A stretch of 64,000 nucleotides of DNA from an uncultured Lachnospiraceae bacterium. GTDB lineage: Bacteria; Bacillota; Clostridia; Lachnospirales; Lachnospiraceae. Position 1 is the stretch's first letter. Every line of letters starts with the position of its first letter. The notes under the pieces are model-generated. The model made no database searches, was not told the origin of the DNA, and was given only the letters and a program-made list of their open reading frames with translations. The stretch covers positions 8,207-72,206 of the forward strand of contig CAJUTU010000015.1 in the NCBI GenBank assembly GCA_910589385.1, given 5' to 3'. Both the position numbers and the translations under genes were made by a program. Positions 1 to 10,917 of this stretch are shown piece after piece.

Positions 1-2048
1 CGTACATCTTTTTCGTCAAAACGGATACACTGTCCATATTTTGTTACAAGCAGGATTTCTTTTTCATTGTCAGTAATCTTAACTTCGATCAGACTGTCAT
101 CCTCCCGGAGCGTAATCGCAGCCAGGCCTTTTTTACGGACGTTATTATACTCCCGAAGCGGAGTCTTTTTCACAAGTCCATGCTCTGTTGCCATAAACAA
201 ATACTGGTCATCATCATAAACCTTAATCGGGATCATTGCTGTGATATTTTCATCCGGCATCAATTGAAGCAGGTTTATAATAGCGGTTCCTCTGGAATTT
301 CTTCCGGCTTCGGGAACTTCATATGCCTTCATCCGGTATACACGTCCTTTATTGGTAAAGAACATGATATAATTATGGGTAAAAGTCACAAATAACTCCT
401 GGATAAAATCCTCATCCAGTTTCTGCATGCCTTTGATTCCCTTACCGCCCCGGTTCTGATTCCTGAAATTATCAATGGTCATACGTTTAATATAACCTAG
501 CTTGGTCATGGTGATCACGACATCTTCTTTTGGAATCATATCTTCCATAGAAATATCATATTCATCATATCCAATCCTCGTCCTCCGGTCATCTCCGTAT
601 TTGTCAGAAATAAGAAGGATTTCTTTCCTGATCACTCCAAGCAGAAGCTTTCTGTCAGCAAGGATTGCATTTAATTCTTCAATCCTTTTCATCAGTTCTG
701 CATACTCTGCTTCCAGCTTTTCCCTTTCCAGACCTGTCAGAGCACGAAGACGCATATCCACGATTGCCTGTGCCTGTACATCAGACAATTCGAATCGCTT
801 CATCAACTCTTCTTTTGCAATCTGGACAGTTTTGGATCCACGTATGATCTTAATAACCTCATCTATATGATCCAATGCAATCAGCAGGCCTTGTAAAATA
901 TGGGCACGTTCTTCCGCTTTATTCAGCTCGTATTTTGTTCTCCTGGTTACAACCTCTTCCTGATGCTGAAGATAATATTTCAGCATGTCCAGAAGGTTCA
1001 TGACCTTCGGCTGATTATTGACCAGAGCAAGCATGATCACCCCAAATGTATCTTGGAGCTGTGTATGCTTATAAAGCTGATTTAAAATAATATTTGGGTT
1101 TACATCTCTTCTTAATTCAATACAGATCCTCATGCCTTCCCGATTGGACTGGTCGCTGAGTTCTGTAATGCCGTCAATTCTTTTATCTTTTACTAACTCT
1201 GCAATTTTTTCAATGAGTCTTGCCTTATTGACCATAAAAGGAAGCTCTGTCACGACAATGCGGTTCTTCCCATTCTGCATAGGTTCTATATTTGTAATCG
1301 CGCGTACCCTTATTTTTCCACGTCCTGTACGATATGATTCTTCAATTCCCCTAGTACCAAGAACCTCCGCCCCCGTAGGAAAATCAGGTCCTTTCACAAT
1401 TTCCATAATATCTTCCAGGGATGTCTCCCCATTTTCATCTATCTGGTCGTCAATAATTTTTACAACAGCAGCAATCACTTCTTTCAGATTATGGGGCGGA
1501 ATATTCGTCGCCATACCGACAGCAATCCCATTCGTTCCATTGACCAGAAGATTCGGAAACCTGGATGGAAGTACATCCGGTTCCTTTTCTGTCTCATCAA
1601 AGTTCGGCGAAAAATCTACTGTATCTTTGTTGATATCTGCCGTCATTTCCATGGAAATCTTACTCAGACGCGCCTCCGTATAACGCATCGCGGCAGCGCC
1701 GTCGCCGTCCACAGATCCAAAATTTCCATGACCGTCAACAAGCGGATATCGTGTGGACCATTCCTGTGCAAGATTGACCAGTGCACCATAAATAGAACTA
1801 TCGCCATGAGGGTGATACTTTCCCATTGTATCACCGACAATACGTGCACATTTACGATGAGGCTTGTCCGGGCCATTATTCAGCTCGATCATAGAGTATA
1901 AAATCCTTCGCTGTACCGGCTTTAAACCATCTCTTACATCTGGAAGTGCACGAGAAGCTATTACGCTCATGGCATAATCTATATAAGAATTTTCCATGGT
2001 TTTTTTGAGGTCAACTTCATGGACTTTATCAAAAATATTATCTTCCAT
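1..2048 (-). CDS. gyrA: DNA gyrase subunit A (3' end outside window)
   Basis: Translating the minus strand from the ATG at 2046-2048 gives an open frame that runs off the window edge, so the last C-terminal beta-propeller part is missing. It starts [19 protein letters not shown] and contains the quinolone-region stretch [15 protein letters not shown], the catalytic tyrosine in [11 protein letters not shown], and the coiled-coil/tower region followed by the start of the DNA-wrapping domain (GGKGIKGMQ, a GyrA-box-like motif). GyrA cuts and religates DNA to introduce negative supercoils together with GyrB. It is preceded by an AGGAGACAGT-type ribosome site and lies 39 bp after gyrB, in the usual leftward origin operon. 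The residue equivalent to E. coli Asp87 is Gly. Identification is secure. Confidence 0.97.
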   Translation of the reverse strand, partial: MEDNIFDKVHEVDLKKTMENSYIDYAMSVIASRALPDVRDGLKPVQRRILYSMIELNNGPDKPHRKCARIVGDTMGKYHPHGDSSIYGALVNLAQEWSTRYPLVDGHGNFGSVDGDGAAAMRYTEARLSKISMEMTADINKDTVDFSPNFDETEKEPDVLPSRFPNLLVNGTNGIAVGMATNIPPHNLKEVIAAVVKIIDDQIDENGETSLEDIMEIVKGPDFPTGAEVLGTRGIEESYRTGRGKIRVRAITNIEPMQNGKNRIVVTELPFMVNKARLIEKIAELVKDKRIDGITELSDQSNREGMRICIELRRDVNPNIILNQLYKHTQLQDTFGVIMLALVNNQPKVMNLLDMLKYYLQHQEEVVTRRTKYELNKAEERAHILQGLLIALDHIDEVIKIIRGSKTVQIAKEELMKRFELSDVQAQAIVDMRLRALTGLEREKLEAEYAELMKRIEELNAILADRKLLLGVIRKEILLISDKYGDDRRTRIGYDEYDISMEDMIPKEDVVITMTKLGYIKRMTIDNFRNQNRGGKGIKGMQKLDEDFIQELFVTFTHNYIMFFTNKGRVYRMKAYEVPEAGRNSRGTAIINLLQLMPDENITAMIPIKVYDDDQYLFMATEHGLVKKTPLREYNNVRKKGLAAITLREDDSLIEVKITDNEKEILLVTKYGQCIRFDEKDV

Positions 2049-2087
2049 ACTGTCTCCTTTTTTTGTTATGCTTCTTAAGCCATCCGG

Positions 2088-4025
<1,938 letters not shown>

Positions 4026-4060
4026 TCAATAACCTCCTCTAAGTGTAAAAAAACTGATCT

Positions 4061-5149
4061 TCATTTGCTCTTTTCCACAACACTTCCATTTTTTACATAG
4101 AAAACTTTATTTATAGAAAACCTGTGATTCACAAACTCTTCCAGTCCTGTGCAGGTAATCACCGTCTGTATGTCATGGATGCTTTCCAATAGATAGTTTT
4201 GCCTGTTTTTATCCAATTCAGACAATACATCATCTAACAAAAGTACAGGGGTATCCCCTGTTACCATCCTGACCAGTTCAATTTCCGACATTTTCAAAGA
4301 CAATGCCGCTGTCCTTTGCTGTCCCTGTGAGCCAAATCTACGGATATCCAGATCACTAACCTGAAATCCAATATCATCCCTGTGCGGGCCGACAGATGTG
4401 CTCTTAAATTTCAAATCTCTTTCTTTATATTTTTTCACTGCCTGCTCTAAACTTAATTCACCAACAGATGCTTCATAATATAAAGAAACTTTTTCTTTAC
4501 CCCCAGTCAGATTATAATGAATCTCTGAAATTATATCATTTACTTGTGCAATAAATTTCTTTCTTCTTTCAATTATCTTTGTTCCATACTCAATTAATTG
4601 TATATCCCAGATATCCAATGTCTCTATCAGGCTTTCATGATATGCAATTTCTTTTAGTAAGGAATTTCTTTGATTAATAATGCGATTATAGTTAGAAAGG
4701 TTACTCAGATATACCTTATCAAGCTGCGAGAGCTCAAGGTCAACGAATCTTCTCCTGCCTGCAGGCCCTTCCTTAATGATATTTAAGTCTTCCGGAGAAA
4801 AAAATACAAAATGGACAATGCCAAATAACTCAACTGCCTTCCGAATCGGGATCTTATTTACCGCAATTCCCTTTGGGCTATTTCTTTTTAGATGTAGATC
4901 AATCTGATACTCTATTCCCCGCTTTTCAATAGTTGTCTCAATATGGGATTCATCAAACCCAAGCCGGATCAAATCTCTGTCCTTAGCTCCTCTATGGGAC
5001 TTTGTAGTACCTGACAAATATAAAGCTTCTAAAATATTCGTCTTTCCCTGAGCATTATCCCCATAGAGGATATTAGTCTTCGTGTCCAAATTCAAATCAA
5101 GCAAGTCATAATTTCTATAATCCTTAAGCTTTAAAGACTTGATTACCAT
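4061..5149 (-). CDS. recF: DNA replication and repair protein RecF
   Basis: A 362-residue SMC-like ATPase. The N-terminus has the Walker A motif GDNAQGKTNILEALY, the middle is the helical lobe, the ABC signature region is FGSQGQQRTAALSLK, and Walker B is PVLLLDDVLSELD near residue 310. RecF acts with RecO and RecR to load RecA at single-strand gaps. The neighbours are the S4-domain gene (39 bp upstream) and gyrB (35 bp downstream), the standard Firmicutes origin order. The ATG at 5149 has a GGAGAAAGT ribosome site. Confidence 0.96.
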   Translation of the reverse strand: MVIKSLKLKDYRNYDLLDLNLDTKTNILYGDNAQGKTNILEALYLSGTTKSHRGAKDRDLIRLGFDESHIETTIEKRGIEYQIDLHLKRNSPKGIAVNKIPIRKAVELFGIVHFVFFSPEDLNIIKEGPAGRRRFVDLELSQLDKVYLSNLSNYNRIINQRNSLLKEIAYHESLIETLDIWDIQLIEYGTKIIERRKKFIAQVNDIISEIHYNLTGGKEKVSLYYEASVGELSLEQAVKKYKERDLKFKSTSVGPHRDDIGFQVSDLDIRRFGSQGQQRTAALSLKMSEIELVRMVTGDTPVLLLDDVLSELDKNRQNYLLESIHDIQTVITCTGLEEFVNHRFSINKVFYVKNGSVVEKSK

Positions 5150-5188
5150 ACTTTCTCCATATTATTCTACACTGTTTTTAGATATTTT

Positions 5189-5407
5189 TCAATTTTTTTT
5201 AATAATTATTTTCTCATTGTTATATTCTACGGTATCACCGTCATAAAGTTTTCTGCCTCTTCGGAAATCTACCTCTCCATTGACTGTGACTTTTCCATCC
5301 TGTATAACCTGCTTTGCATCTGATCCGGACTCTACAAGCCCGGCGGCCTTTAATGCCTGGCCAAGCTTAATAAAATCATCCGAACCTCTCAACTGTATGA
5401 CTTCCAT
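5189..5407 (-). CDS. S4-domain RNA-binding protein (YaaA/RlbA type)
   Basis: A 72-residue protein starting MEVIQLRGSDDFIKLGQAL. It is essentially one S4 RNA-binding domain (GSDAKQVIQDGKVTVNGEVDFRR) followed by a short beta strand. This small S4 protein sits between dnaN and recF in most Firmicutes, where it has been linked to ribosome assembly; the exact role here is unknown. The ATG at 5407 is chosen because GAGAGGAAG lies about eight bases upstream. A TTG at 5425 is in frame but overlaps the dnaN stop and has no good ribosome site. The gap to the dnaN stop is only 14 bases, so translation is probably coupled. Confidence 0.9.
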   Translation of the reverse strand: MEVIQLRGSDDFIKLGQALKAAGLVESGSDAKQVIQDGKVTVNGEVDFRRGRKLYDGDTVEYNNEKIIIKKN

Positions 5408-5421
5408 CTGCTTTCTTCCTC

Positions 5422-6531
5422 TCAAACAACTGTGTTAAAGTTTACTGGCAGTATAAGATAAATATAAGACTGCTGGCTGTCCTTGATAAAGCATGGTGCT
5501 TTTGCATTCATAAAATACAAGTCAACCTCTTCATCGTCAATTACCCTTAATGCATCAATTAAAAATTTAGGATTAAATCCGATCAATAAGTCCTTACCTT
5601 CTTTTGCAATCAAAATCTCTTCATCCATAGTCCCTATCTGGGATTTAATTTTCAACTGCATGGAATCACCGCCGATATTCATAATGATCGGCTTTTTATC
5701 CCCTTCTTTTATCAGCAATGTAGCACGGTCAATACAATCCAAAAGTTCTTTTTTATTGATCCTGACTTTTGTATCATAATCACTGGATAACATCTGGTCA
5801 ATCTTAAAATAGTCGCCCTCTATCAATCGGGATACTACTACTGTATTGTCAAATTCAAATACAATATGATTTTTTGTAAATGAGATATCCACAGATTTTT
5901 CTGCTTCTCCTCCTATGATCCTGCTGATTTCCAGCAATGTTTTTCCTGGAACGATCACTTTCTTTGGCTCATAAGAATCATCCAATTCAATTCTGCGGAT
6001 TGAAATTCTATGCCCATCCAGAGATACCACACGCAGCCTGTCCTCTGTGATTTCAAATAATTCTCCGGTCATCATCTTGTTAGAGTCATTATCCGCTATA
6101 GAAAAAATAGTCTGGCGGATAGATTCCTTCAAGGTGAATTCTGAAACTGTAAAAAAGTTCTCCTTCTCAATAGCCGGAAGATAAGAAAAATCTTCTCCTG
6201 ACTGGGCCGCAATATTAAATTTTGCCTTTTCACAGATGATCAATGCCTGGCTGTCTGATTCTGCATCAATGATAACATCATTGTCAGGAAGCTTCCTGAC
6301 GATCTCAGAAAATATTTTAGCATTTAAGGCAAGAATACCATTTTCAATAATTTCGCCTTCAATACTTGTTTCTATCCCTAGTTCCATATCGTTCGCTGTC
6401 AGTTTGATAGTATCCAGAGTAGCATCTATCAGGATACATTCCAGAATTGGCATAGTGGTTTTCGATGGTACTGCTTTGGATACGATGCTGACTCCTTTTG
6501 CAAGGTTATTTCTGCTACAGATGATCTTCAT
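5422..6531 (-). CDS. dnaN: DNA polymerase III beta subunit (sliding clamp)
   Basis: A 369-residue protein starting MKIICSRNNLAKGVSIVSKA, with three repeated clamp folds and the conserved end YIYLILPVNFN. It forms the ring that tethers the replicative polymerase to DNA and recruits many partners through its hydrophobic cleft. The ATG at 6531 follows GAAAGGAG with an eight-base spacer; a longer in-frame start six codons upstream is less likely. The position just downstream of dnaA, with an origin-type intergenic region between them, supports the call. Confidence 0.97.
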   Translation of the reverse strand: MKIICSRNNLAKGVSIVSKAVPSKTTMPILECILIDATLDTIKLTANDMELGIETSIEGEIIENGILALNAKIFSEIVRKLPDNDVIIDAESDSQALIICEKAKFNIAAQSGEDFSYLPAIEKENFFTVSEFTLKESIRQTIFSIADNDSNKMMTGELFEITEDRLRVVSLDGHRISIRRIELDDSYEPKKVIVPGKTLLEISRIIGGEAEKSVDISFTKNHIVFEFDNTVVVSRLIEGDYFKIDQMLSSDYDTKVRINKKELLDCIDRATLLIKEGDKKPIIMNIGGDSMQLKIKSQIGTMDEEILIAKEGKDLLIGFNPKFLIDALRVIDDEEVDLYFMNAKAPCFIKDSQQSYIYLILPVNFNTVV

Positions 6532-6696
6532 ATTTAAAACTCCTTTCAATGTGTTATGTCGGGAAATACTGGAAAAAAGGTTTTCCGCGTGCGCATGCTT
6601 TGTATATATATATAATTCATTTCCGACTTAGTCTTAGTAGGGGCTGTTGATATGTTTAAAAGCGGTTCAACCGCAGGTTCTGTAAAGGTTTATGCT

Positions 6697-6832
6697 TATG
6701 GATAAGTCTGTTAATATTGATGGAAGTGAAAGGGGAGAATTGGGAATAAGTTTCAGGTGGAAAGATGTATTTCTCTGCCTGTAATTTCAATATCCACATT
6801 CATTTTCCACAGTATTCACATGGTTATCAACA
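6697..6832. other. DnaA-box cluster in the dnaA-dnaN intergenic region (part of oriC)
   Basis: The 300-bp gap between dnaN and dnaA contains several matches to the DnaA box TTATNCACA: TATGGATAA at 6697-6705 (opposite strand), ATATCCACA at 6790-6798, TTTTCCACA at 6803-6811, GTATTCACA at 6812-6820 and TTATCAACA at 6824-6832. Four of them are packed within 43 bp right at the dnaA stop codon. A bipartite origin with boxes on both sides of dnaA is known in Bacillus, and this arrangement fits that model. The rest of the gap is AT-rich, including an alternating TA run near 6603-6612. Box assignment is by eye with one or two mismatches each. Confidence 0.6.
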
Positions 6833-8203
6833 TTATAAGGGGTTTAACTTCTTCTTAATAATACTGACTGTGTTATTTAAAGCTTCGTCGGTCTCAATCT
6901 CAGCAGCTATCTTTTTGACACCATGGCTTATAGATGCATGATCTTTTCCACCAAGTATTGCTCCGATTGTTTTTAGGGCTGTGTCTGTCATAGTCCGGCA
7001 GAGATACATGATGATCTGTCTGGGAAGTACGATTTCTGCATTCCTCTTTTTCCCTTTTAAGTCAGAGATAGAAACGTTGAAATGTTCAGATACGACATCA
7101 ATAATTAATTCTGGGGTAATCTCTCGTATGCTGTCTGGCGAAATCATATCTTTCAGCGCTTCTGCAGCAAGAGAAATATCAATTGGCTTTTTCTCCAGAT
7201 TGGCAAGTGCAACCAGTTTATTCAAAGAACCTTCCAATTCACGGATGTTGGATTTGACATTGTTGGCAATATACTGCATAACATCATCAGGGATATGATA
7301 ACATTCCAGTCCGTCTAATTCTTCTTTTTTTCTTAATATGGCCATCCTTGTCTCATAATCTGGGGAAGAAATATCAGCAATCAATCCCCATTCAAATCTT
7401 GTACGCAGACGGGCTTCTAATGTTTCAATATCTTTTGGCGGCTTATCACTGGATATGATGATCTGCTTTCCGGAAACATGAAGATGATTAAAAGTATGGA
7501 AAAATTCTTCCTGAGTACTTTCTTTTCCTATAATGAACTGGATATCGTCGATCAGGAGTACATCATTGTTCCGGTATTTTTCGCGGAAAGTAGTCATTGC
7601 AAGTTCGTTGCCGTTTTTACCAATCTTCAAGGCATCGATCAATTCATTCGTAAAAGTCTCGCTTGTTACATAAAGGACTTTTTTGGCTGTATCCTTTTCA
7701 AGTACATGGTGTGCAATGGAGTGCATCAAATGTGTCTTGCCCAGTCCGACACCTCCATAAATGAACAGTGGATTATAGGTATCTCCGGGGGATTCTGCCA
7801 CCGCAAGTGAAGCAGCATGTGCGAAATTATTATTATTTCCTACTACAAAGGTATCGAAGGTGTACTTCGGATTCAGGTTTGCTGATTCGAATACAGCGCT
7901 GGCCTTTTTTTTCTTTGCAGCTTCTTCCTTTTTCTTATGGATGATAATGTTATCCTCAGTGACAAAGGAAATATTATATTCATATTCTGTTACTTCTGCT
8001 ATACAGACCTTGAATGGAAGCATGTATTTTTCTTCGATATGCTCCAGGCTTGCCTTAAGCTTAACCATTATGTACACAGTATCATCAGTAACTTCATATA
8101 CGGTAAGCGGTGCAATCCACGTATTGTATGAAATATTTGATGAGCAATATTCTAATTTCATCTTTTTCAGGATCTGTTCCCAATTCTCTTCTACAATGTT
8201 CAT
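6833..8203 (-). CDS. dnaA: Chromosomal replication initiator DnaA
   Basis: A 456-residue AAA+ initiator. Domain I (protein contacts) covers roughly residues 1-85 and a lysine-rich linker follows. The AAA+ domain has Walker A YGGVGLGKTHLMHSI and Walker B VLLIDDIQF. The C-terminal domain IV has the DNA-binding signature GGKDHASISHGVKKI. DnaA binds boxes in oriC and melts the origin. The ATG at 8203 has TAGGAG upstream; the in-frame TTG just before it is rejected. The gene reads leftward away from the main intergenic origin region and is followed by dnaN. Confidence 0.98.
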   Translation of the reverse strand: MNIVEENWEQILKKMKLEYCSSNISYNTWIAPLTVYEVTDDTVYIMVKLKASLEHIEEKYMLPFKVCIAEVTEYEYNISFVTEDNIIIHKKKEEAAKKKKASAVFESANLNPKYTFDTFVVGNNNNFAHAASLAVAESPGDTYNPLFIYGGVGLGKTHLMHSIAHHVLEKDTAKKVLYVTSETFTNELIDALKIGKNGNELAMTTFREKYRNNDVLLIDDIQFIIGKESTQEEFFHTFNHLHVSGKQIIISSDKPPKDIETLEARLRTRFEWGLIADISSPDYETRMAILRKKEELDGLECYHIPDDVMQYIANNVKSNIRELEGSLNKLVALANLEKKPIDISLAAEALKDMISPDSIREITPELIIDVVSEHFNVSISDLKGKKRNAEIVLPRQIIMYLCRTMTDTALKTIGAILGGKDHASISHGVKKIAAEIETDEALNNTVSIIKKKLNPL

Positions 8204-8569
8204 CAATCATAACTCCTAACCCGGATGGACCGGAAAAATACCTGCCTAAGAGATGTCTTACGCAGGAATCCATTGATCAGCTTCTCAAAATTAATAGGAA
8301 AGCCTGTCATTTTTCTATCTTTTATTTTACATCAAAATGTATATAGAAGCAATCAAAAAAAGATGTGTATAACTCTAATAAATGAGTTTTTCGTTGTTTT
8401 TAGGTGGAAGTCTGGATAAATTTATGTAAAAAAAGTTTTTATCCACAGGATATTTTATATTTATCCACAAATTTTAAGTAAGTTATTCACATTCTGGGAA
8501 TAACTCTGGTAATAATATCGGGAAATACAAAGTGAAACGAAAAAAAAGTAATAAAATGGCTGGATTAGC
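8204..8569. other. Replication origin (oriC) region with DnaA boxes between dnaA and rpmH
   Basis: A non-coding, AT-rich interval between divergent dnaA and rpmH, the classical Firmicutes origin position. Two perfect DnaA boxes TTATCCACA lie at 8439-8447 and 8461-8469 (22 bp apart, two helical turns), with TTATTCACA at 8483-8491 a further 22 bp on. TGTGTATAA (opposite strand) is at 8364-8372 and a weaker TCTGGATAA at 8411-8419. The 22-bp periodic spacing of three same-strand boxes would place them on the same face of the helix. AT-rich DNA around 8300-8440 and 8500-8560 could be the unwinding element, but this cannot be decided by eye. Confidence 0.85.
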
Positions 8570-8598
8570 TTGACTTAAAAGGCTTTTTTGCATATAAT
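8570..8598 (+). promoter_or_regulatory. Promoter for rpmH-rnpA
   Basis: TTGACT at 8570-8575 and a perfect TATAAT at 8593-8598 are separated by exactly 17 bp, a near-consensus housekeeping sigma promoter. Transcription would start near 8605, about 100 bases before the rpmH ATG. Confidence 0.8.
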
Positions 8599-8706
8599 TT
8601 ATGAGTATCTTTCTGTAATAGTTGTTAATTTATAAGAAGATTCATGTAATTTTATTCTGAAAGAAAGATTATAATTGCGTATCACACAAAGGGAGGTGTA
8701 TAAATA

Positions 8707-8841
8707 ATGAAGATGACATTTCAGCCAAAGAAAAAATCCAGGGCAAGAGTTCATGGATTCAGGGCCAGAATGCGCACAGCGGGCGGAAGAAAAGTATTGG
8801 CTGCCAGAAGAGCAAAAGGAAGAAAGCAATTATCAGCTTAG
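8707..8841 (+). CDS. rpmH: Ribosomal protein bL34
   Basis: A 44-residue, very basic protein starting [19 protein letters not shown] and ending GRKQLSA, the normal length and sequence pattern of bL34, a late-assembling large-subunit protein. The ATG has GGGAGGTG about nine bases upstream. It is the first gene rightward of the origin, followed by rnpA as in most bacteria. The L34 signature around [17 protein letters not shown] is intact. Confidence 0.97.
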   Translation: MKMTFQPKKKSRARVHGFRARMRTAGGRKVLAARRAKGRKQLSA

Positions 8842-8865
8842 GCCGCATTTAGTGTGGCCTTTTTC
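8840..8865 (+). terminator. Terminator or attenuator after rpmH
   Basis: A GC-rich stem (AGGCCGCA pairing with TGTGGCCT, one G-U pair, five-base loop) starts on the rpmH stop codon and is followed by a T-run (TTTTTCTT). It probably reduces read-through into rnpA, so the abundant L34 message is separated from the rarer RnpA message. A second hairpin (AACCTGCCC with GGGCGGGTT, 8880-8904) lies just before the rnpA ribosome site. Confidence 0.7.
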
Positions 8866-8923
8866 TTACTGTTCACCCAAACCTGCCCCATATGCGGGCG
8901 GGTTGTATTGAGAGGATATCTCT

Positions 8924-9265
8924 ATGTTATATTCTGAATCTTTAAAGAAAAATAAAGATTTTCAAGTTGTATATCATACCGGGAAATCTTATGCTAATAA
9001 ATATCTAGTTATGTATATAAAAGAGAACAGTATATGTAGAAACCGGTTAGGGATTTCTGTAAGTAAAAAAGTTGGGAACAGTGTTGTGAGGCATCGTCTT
9101 ACAAGGCTGATCCGGGAAAATTATCGACTTCAAGAAGAAAATTTCCTTTGTGGATATGATATTATAGTTGTTGTCAGAGTCAATGCCAGGAATAGTACGT
9201 TTGCAGACATGAAAAGTGCATTGATCCACTTAGGGAGACTTCATAAAATATATAAAAGGATGTGA
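8924..9265 (+). CDS. rnpA: Ribonuclease P protein component
   Basis: A 113-residue basic protein. Visible family features are the N-terminal [20 protein letters not shown] and the RNR-like signature [26 protein letters not shown]. It is the protein cofactor of the RNase P ribozyme that trims tRNA 5' ends. The ATG at 8924 has GAGAGGATATCTCT upstream. Its end overlaps the start of yidD by a few bases, indicating translational coupling. Confidence 0.96.
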   Translation: MLYSESLKKNKDFQVVYHTGKSYANKYLVMYIKENSICRNRLGISVSKKVGNSVVRHRLTRLIRENYRLQEENFLCGYDIIVVVRVNARNSTFADMKSALIHLGRLHKIYKRM

Positions 9266-9483
9266 TGCAGTTGAGGAGGATATTGATAGGATTGATTCGA
9301 TTCTATCAAAAATATTTATCTGGGATGAAGTCCGGATCTACCTGCATTTATACACCGACCTGTTCACAATATGGAATTGAGGCGATTGAGAGGTATGGTG
9401 CGTTAAAAGGCGGGATTCTGACTGTCTGGAGAATTCTTCGATGTAATCCATTTGCAAAAGGCGGATATGATCCGGTACCTTAA
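9262..9483 (+). CDS. yidD: Membrane protein insertion efficiency factor YidD
   Basis: A 73-residue protein with the family core [31 protein letters not shown] and the end [14 protein letters not shown]. YidD is a small inner-face membrane-associated protein that assists YidC-dependent insertion. The start is either GTG at 9262 or ATG at 9265; both overlap the rnpA stop. yidC begins 12 bases later, so rnpA-yidD-yidC form one unit. Confidence 0.94.
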   Translation: MMQLRRILIGLIRFYQKYLSGMKSGSTCIYTPTCSQYGIEAIERYGALKGGILTVWRILRCNPFAKGGYDPVP

Positions 9484-9495
9484 GGAGGATGAGAA

Positions 9496-10860
9496 ATGTA
9501 TGGTATTTTAGCTGCAGGAATTGCAAACTGGCCGGTCATTCACCAGATATCATGGCTGCTCGGCAAGATGATGAATGCAATTTATAATGTGATGGACGGA
9601 GTATTCGGAGTACAGAATATAGGTGTCTGCATCATTATTTTTACAATTGTGACTTATACTTTGATGATACCGCTTACGATCAAGCAGCAAAAGTGGTCAA
9701 GGATGTCATCGGTGATGAATCCGGAAATCCAGAAAATTACGAAAAAATATGCAGGAAAGAAAGATCAGGCATCCATGTTGAAACAACAGGATGAGATGAA
9801 TGCGATTTATGAAAAATACGGAACTTCCCCGACAGGAGGATGTCTTCCGATGCTTTTATCTACAGCGATATTATTTGCGCTGTATCCGGTGATCCAGTTT
9901 ATTCCTGATCATGTACAGCGTGTGAAAGATGTATATATGCCGGTTGTGGAAAAGATCATGTCTATTGACGGGTTCCAGAAGATCATGGAGACAATCGGCT
10001 CAGAGTCTCCGGTTCTGATGAATGCGAAATCTTATGATTATTCACAGGCGGATACACTGGTAAATGTCTTGTATAAATTTCAAGATTCTACATGGGATAC
10101 ATTGGTGGATAAGATGCCTCCCCTGGATGGCCTGGTACAGTCTACTACTGAAATTATCGGCAATATGAACAGTTTTTTGGGCATTAATATCGGGGAGACT
10201 CCTATGACGATGCTGATGGCATCTATCAGGAATTTTTCTATTGCAGGAATCATCCTGGCTGCAATTATTCCTGTTATGGCAGGTTTGACTCAGTTTATCA
10301 GTGTAAAATTGATGCCTCAGCCTGATACAGGTGCAGATTCGGAGAACCCGATGGCAAATTCCATGAAGACAATGACTTATACAATGCCTTTGGTTTCGGT
10401 ATTTATGGGATTTACCCTTCCGGCTGGTCTTGGTCTTTACTGGGCGGCAAGTGCGGTTGTAAGAAGTGTACAGCAATTGGCGATCAATAAATATCTGGAT
10501 ACAAAATCGACTGAAGATCTGATTGCGGAAAATCAGAAAAAAGCAGCGAAAAAGCGAGAGAAAAAAGGGACTTCTGCAAAAGAAATCAATAAGATGGCAG
10601 CAACGAGTACCCGGAATGTTGAGAGAAAATCAAATATTTCAGAGGAAGAAAGACAAAAGCTGCTGGATAAAGCTGCCAGCTTGAATCAAAATGCGAAGCC
10701 GGGAAGCCTGGCAGATATGGCAAATATGGTGAGCAGATATAATATGGGGCAGAGTGCAGTAAGTTCAAGCGAAATAAGCAGTTCTGATGACAGTGGGGAA
10801 AGCAGTATAGAAAACAGTAAGGGAAGCAAAAAAAAGAAGAAGGATAAAAAGCAGGGCTGA
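9496..10860 (+). CDS. yidC: Membrane insertase YidC/Oxa1
   Basis: A 454-residue insertase. A first membrane segment (about residues 30-60) is followed by the cytoplasmic basic helical hairpin (SRMSSVMNPEIQKITKKYA, residues about 75-115). Further membrane segments follow, including CLPMLLSTAILFALYPVIQF and the C-terminal GFTLPAGLGLYWAASAVVRSVQQ. There is no lipobox, unlike B. subtilis SpoIIIJ. About 110 residues after the last membrane segment form a long, lysine- and serine-rich cytoplasmic tail (end SKKKKKDKKQG), suitable for ribosome contact. AAGGAGG sits seven bases before the ATG. Confidence 0.95.
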   Translation: MYGILAAGIANWPVIHQISWLLGKMMNAIYNVMDGVFGVQNIGVCIIIFTIVTYTLMIPLTIKQQKWSRMSSVMNPEIQKITKKYAGKKDQASMLKQQDEMNAIYEKYGTSPTGGCLPMLLSTAILFALYPVIQFIPDHVQRVKDVYMPVVEKIMSIDGFQKIMETIGSESPVLMNAKSYDYSQADTLVNVLYKFQDSTWDTLVDKMPPLDGLVQSTTEIIGNMNSFLGINIGETPMTMLMASIRNFSIAGIILAAIIPVMAGLTQFISVKLMPQPDTGADSENPMANSMKTMTYTMPLVSVFMGFTLPAGLGLYWAASAVVRSVQQLAINKYLDTKSTEDLIAENQKKAAKKREKKGTSAKEINKMAATSTRNVERKSNISEEERQKLLDKAASLNQNAKPGSLADMANMVSRYNMGQSAVSSSEISSSDDSGESSIENSKGSKKKKKDKKQG

Positions 10861-10917
10861 ATATTTTTGAATCAGAGAAAATAAATGTGCTATGTATGGA
10901 AAGGCAGGGTTCACGAG

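Noticed and set aside
502..870. Long plus-strand frames opposite gyrA (and similar ones opposite gyrB, dnaN, dnaA)
   Set aside because: They are the complement of highly conserved coding DNA and have no ribosome sites; all are shadows.
8880..8904. Possible structured small RNA between rpmH and rnpA
   Set aside because: Only one 9-pair hairpin in a leader of about 80 bases; better explained as a local leader or attenuator structure.
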